Assembly: GCA_964017065.1 (NCBI GenBank) | Contig: OZ024792.1 | Coordinates: 2,103,754-2,167,753, forward strand | DNA from: Haliclona indistincta | Lineage: Eukaryota > Porifera > Demospongiae > Haplosclerida > Chalinidae | Direction of reading: 5' to 3' | Length of the DNA: 64,000 nt | Made by a program: the position numbers and the translations under genes | Part shown: positions 61,158-64,000 of the stretch, piece after piece | How the letters are laid out: each line of letters opens with the position of its first letter | Numbering within the stretch: the first letter of the stretch is position 1 | The notes under the pieces: generated by a model | Seen by the model: only the letters and a program-made list of their open reading frames with translations | Database searches by the model: none | What the model was told of the DNA's origin: nothing

Positions 61158-61838
61158 TTGGCGCTTCACCGGAAGCAGGATGTAATTAATAATAAGTATT
61201 ATTATTCATACTTTAAGCCTGCTACCTTTCTTTTTTTCTACAGTTATGGAGTTCTTGTGTGTGTTGCACAGTCACCTAGTGGTCTCCTCTTATTATTCCA
61301 AGTTTGAGTTCTGTTGCATAAACAGCATTAGCGGGAAGGACAAGCGTTAGGTACACTATGTGCGACAGCGGCACAAGACAGACGAGAATAAACACTACAG
61401 ACACTCTTGCCTTCTTGTGCTTCACATGCATTTGCATGGTTTTTTTCCCGAAATAAAGCCTGGTTTCTTAAATAATTTTTTAGTCAGTTCTGCCACTCAC
61501 GTGTCGATATGCAGCTATTATATGAGCCTATAATTACACGGAAGATTATAGCTTACTTCGTTAAAATCAATGCAAATGTCTATGGCCCGATGTCTATGGC
61601 CCGATGTCTGGCCCGATGGACTCAATCCAGCTGGCAACAGCAGCCTGCGTCAAGGAACAGAGTCTACCTAAAATTGTCCTCATTAGCCGCCATGATTGAG
61701 AGCGCGCGCAGCAAAATTTGTATTACGACTATACTTAGTCTAGCAGCTAACCCTCCCGCCTACTGATAAGCGGGAGGGTTAGCTGCTAGACTAGACTATA
61801 CTGGGCATAGCCGATTGACAATCGATATCTATGAAGGT
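61158..61838. mobile_element. incomplete TTAA-flanked element, duplicated copy
   Basis: Second copy of 38668-39345, including the 24-bp-arm hairpin at 61736-61793. Confidence 0.8.
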
Positions 61839-63145
61839 CTTCCAATACTACTGACCTCCAGCTGGACTTAGATTCTCTTTCCCTTTGGAATCTCGCAAAC
61901 AACATTGCTTTTAACCCTTTAATTACTAAATTATCTTGCTGAAATTTTAACCTCGTAAATGCTGACCACTTCTCTTGTGAATATCTCGTGTGTCTTTTGT
62001 GCTACTGGTCTCAAATTTGCGTCCTTTTACACCAGTGAGTAGCCGCAATTGCCTACACTCAAGTCAGTCGATATGCCCCTCCCACTTCGAAAGTGAAGCC
62101 GATAGAGTGCAACGACCTCGTCAAATTTTGCTCAAAGTTAGTGCTTTGGGGCTGGATACTGAAAAGTACACACAACTAGCAGTGGTTTTGGTGAGTGCAA
62201 AATGTAGTCCAGATAATAGAGAATGCACGAAAATGTGTTTCCGAGCACCCTGAAGCCATAAAATGTCCGAATTTTCTTGGCAGCCATTTTGTTTTTCTTA
62301 AAATGTTGTGAAATTTGCACTGAAGCCATAGAAATGCCGAAGCCAATACGTTTAGCGCATGGGGCGCGCCGAAAACCGGTCAATTTTTTGAGGTTATTTG
62401 TATTCTTCAATTTGGCTCAATTTTGGGATATTTTAGCACTTTTTCATAAAGTTATGGTGTCTGAAGTATGTATGTCGCCAAAAGGCGACAATAGGGGTTA
62501 AAGGGTTAATGCAGCCAAAAGTGCTCTGTTGAGTTTTCCTCACGGGTCAGTTATTTCTCCTCATTTCGCTAGTGGAGTTGAGATCTCGATTGTTTCCTCA
62601 ACTCGTGATTTGGGTGTTGTAATCTCTGATACCCTTTCATGGACTGGACTGCATTGCATCCAAAGATGTTAGGTTTGCTCCGTCAGAGCTTTAGCAATAT
62701 ACGCTCCCTGTCTCAGTGAAGAAGTCTCTATACCTCTCTCTTTTGAGGTCTCATCTCATGTATTGCTCTAGCTGTGATTTGGCGACCACACCTTCGCAAA
62801 GATGTTTTGGTTCTAGAGAAGATCCAGAGAAGAGCTACAAAATTCATATTAAACGACTATAGTTCAGACTACAAACAGCGACTTATTTCACTTCATCTCC
62901 TCCCATTGTCTATGGTAATGGAACTAAATGACGTTATATTTCTTCATACTCCATCGTCTGCGTTCAACATCCTTGACTCTTCTCGCACAACACGTTCTTC
63001 TACCAGTTACAAACTTAGTCACTCTTATTCCTTCTCCACTCTTTCTTCCCATTTCTACTTTGCAAGACTTCCTTGTGTTTGGAACAGTCTTCCTTCTATT
63101 GATCCACTCAACCTTATATCGAATCACAGTCATGCATCTCTCTAG
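61839..63145 (+). mobile_element. LINE fragment, duplicated copy
   Basis: Same fragment as 39346-40058 (VLVLEKIQRRATKFIL, YFARLPCVWNSLPSID), split by the piggyBac-like MITE at 61915-62505. Confidence 0.8.
61915..62505. mobile_element. piggyBac-like MITE, copy 2, inserted in the LINE
   Basis: 591 bp, with CCCTTTAA and TTAAAGGG ends, TTAA on both sides (61911-61914 and 62506-62509), inverted relative to the 48.1-kb copy. The unoccupied site is preserved in the sister LINE at 39.42 kb as GCTTTTAATGCAGCC. Confidence 0.95.
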
Positions 63146-63385
63146 AGTGGAGGAGGAATAAGAGTGACTAAGTTTATAACTGCTAGAAGAACGTGTTGTG
63201 CGAGAAGAGTCAAGAATGTTGTACGCAGACGATGGAGTACGAAGAGATTTGAGGAAATAATTATAACGTCATTTACCATAGACAATGGGAGGAGATGAAG
63301 TGAAATAAGTCGCTGTTTGTAGTCTGAACTAGTGTCGTTTAATATGAATTTTGTAGCTCTTCAATATTAGTCTTGACAACTATAC
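63146..63385 (-). mobile_element. inverted LINE fragment, longer copy
   Basis: Reverse complement of part of the preceding LINE. It extends about 78 bp further than the 40-kb copy (through GAAGAGCTACAAAATTCATA on the opposite strand). Confidence 0.8.
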
Positions 63386-63434
63386 ACTATAATACATATG
63401 ACTAACTCTTAGCAATCAATACACACTCTATTTG

Positions 63435-63520
63435 TGAGCAGTACTATCCTATGGCAGTCAAATTGGTCACCTCATACAGACCAATCATGAGAGTGGTCCG
63501 TCTCAAGGACTGAAGCGAAT
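63435..63520 (-). pseudogene. relic of an ABCA Walker-A exon, duplicated copy
   Basis: Near-identical to 40270-40360. Confidence 0.55.
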
Positions 63521-63836
63521 ATAAACCTTGTTATCCTATAGTCATAGATCTTGAAACAAACAAATAATTATTAGTACATGACATGACACAGCCAAAGAAA
63601 CATCATTATAGAGAAGAGTCATCATCAGTAGACAATACAAGTAATTCTAAAGAGTAAAAGATGCAATTTTTCTTGTAAGTAGCAAATTAAAAAGTATAAA
63701 GACACAGAAGAGATTCATTGTCTAAGAGAGTTTGAAATAACATGAATTAAGTTGGGATCATGTATGGTTGTATAAAAATTGTAAGTAATGCACAGCTAAC
63801 TGACTGCACTGACAAATGTTATGTTTTGAAATAATT

Positions 63837-64000
63837 TTACAGTACATTGACAGCTTCATAGTGTGTCTCATTGGTTGATGGTATCTGATGAGCTGTGCCA
63901 TATGCTGTATTATCTGTCATCTCAACATCATCACCATCCCTACAAGCATAGAGTGAACACAGTATACACTGAGTGTGTACAACACTTACTTGGTCAGTAA
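63837..64000 (-). CDS. cytoplasmic-tail exons of a further receptor (E), cut by the window edge
   Basis: The last exon, 63949-63837, encodes a tail ending HYEAVNVL-stop. The preceding exon begins at 63990 and runs off the window (..ELLTK). It is nearly identical to the orphan cassette at 40672-40824, as part of the same segmental duplication. Whether a TM and ectodomain follow is unknown. Confidence 0.75.
   Translation of the reverse strand, partial: TDQVSVVHTQCILCSLYACRDGDDVEMTDNTAYGTAHQIPSTNETHYEAVNVL

Larger units (their letters stand above)
61074..63836. other. duplicated spacer, copy 2
   Basis: Nearly identical to 38582-40671, apart from the inserted piggyBac-like MITE, a 78-bp segment kept here, and small indels. 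No host gene exons are seen. Confidence 0.85.

Overview
The window is metazoan nuclear DNA: multi-exon genes with GT-AG introns (many of 50-100 bp), AT-rich intergenic DNA, many microsatellites and small inverted-repeat transposons. The gene families (DOCK GEF, B-box/NHL protein, TEX264-like, RSBN1/KDM9-like, receptor tyrosine phosphatase with FN3 repeats) are animal. Compact introns and the style of the FN3-rich receptors suggest a demosponge; that assignment is inference.

Layout. (1) 1-12.5 kb, + strand: the 3' two thirds of a DOCK1/2/5-type gene; 18 exons keep one frame from 778 to the stop at 12503. (2) 13.0-15.0 kb, + strand: a single-exon B-box/coiled-coil/filamin/NHL protein. (3) 16.7-25.0 kb, - strand: two tandem TEX264-like genes whose introns carry several MITEs. 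(4) 25.4-31.1 kb, + strand: an RSBN1-like gene, head-to-head with the second TEX264-like gene across a 459-bp shared promoter containing CACGTG palindromes. (5) 31.4-64.0 kb, - strand: a tandem cluster of paralogous cell-surface receptors. Gene A is a full receptor phosphatase (25 exons, 1,557 codons). B, C and D have the same ectodomain plan (N-terminal Cys domain, Ig-like domain, five FN3), a TM and a short tail with conserved tyrosines instead of phosphatase domains. An orphan TM/tail cassette lies below B, and another tail begins at the right edge. Relics of an ABCA-type transporter, LINE fragments and MITEs lie between the units.

The receptor cluster is the most interesting part. A-D carry all four combinations of two N-terminal types and two membrane-proximal types; a multi-kilobase block is duplicated almost unchanged; C is broken by a MITE inside an exon, and D by one nonsense codon. 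A phosphatase receptor next to short-tailed relatives with shared ectodomains resembles paired-receptor or allorecognition clusters elsewhere. That function is a hypothesis, not something the sequence proves. Gene A also has an Ig domain on the cytoplasmic side of its TM, with both disulfide cysteines replaced.

Exon borders were placed by eye from GT/AG signals, protein similarity and codon phase; the summed exon lengths give whole codon numbers for all main genes.
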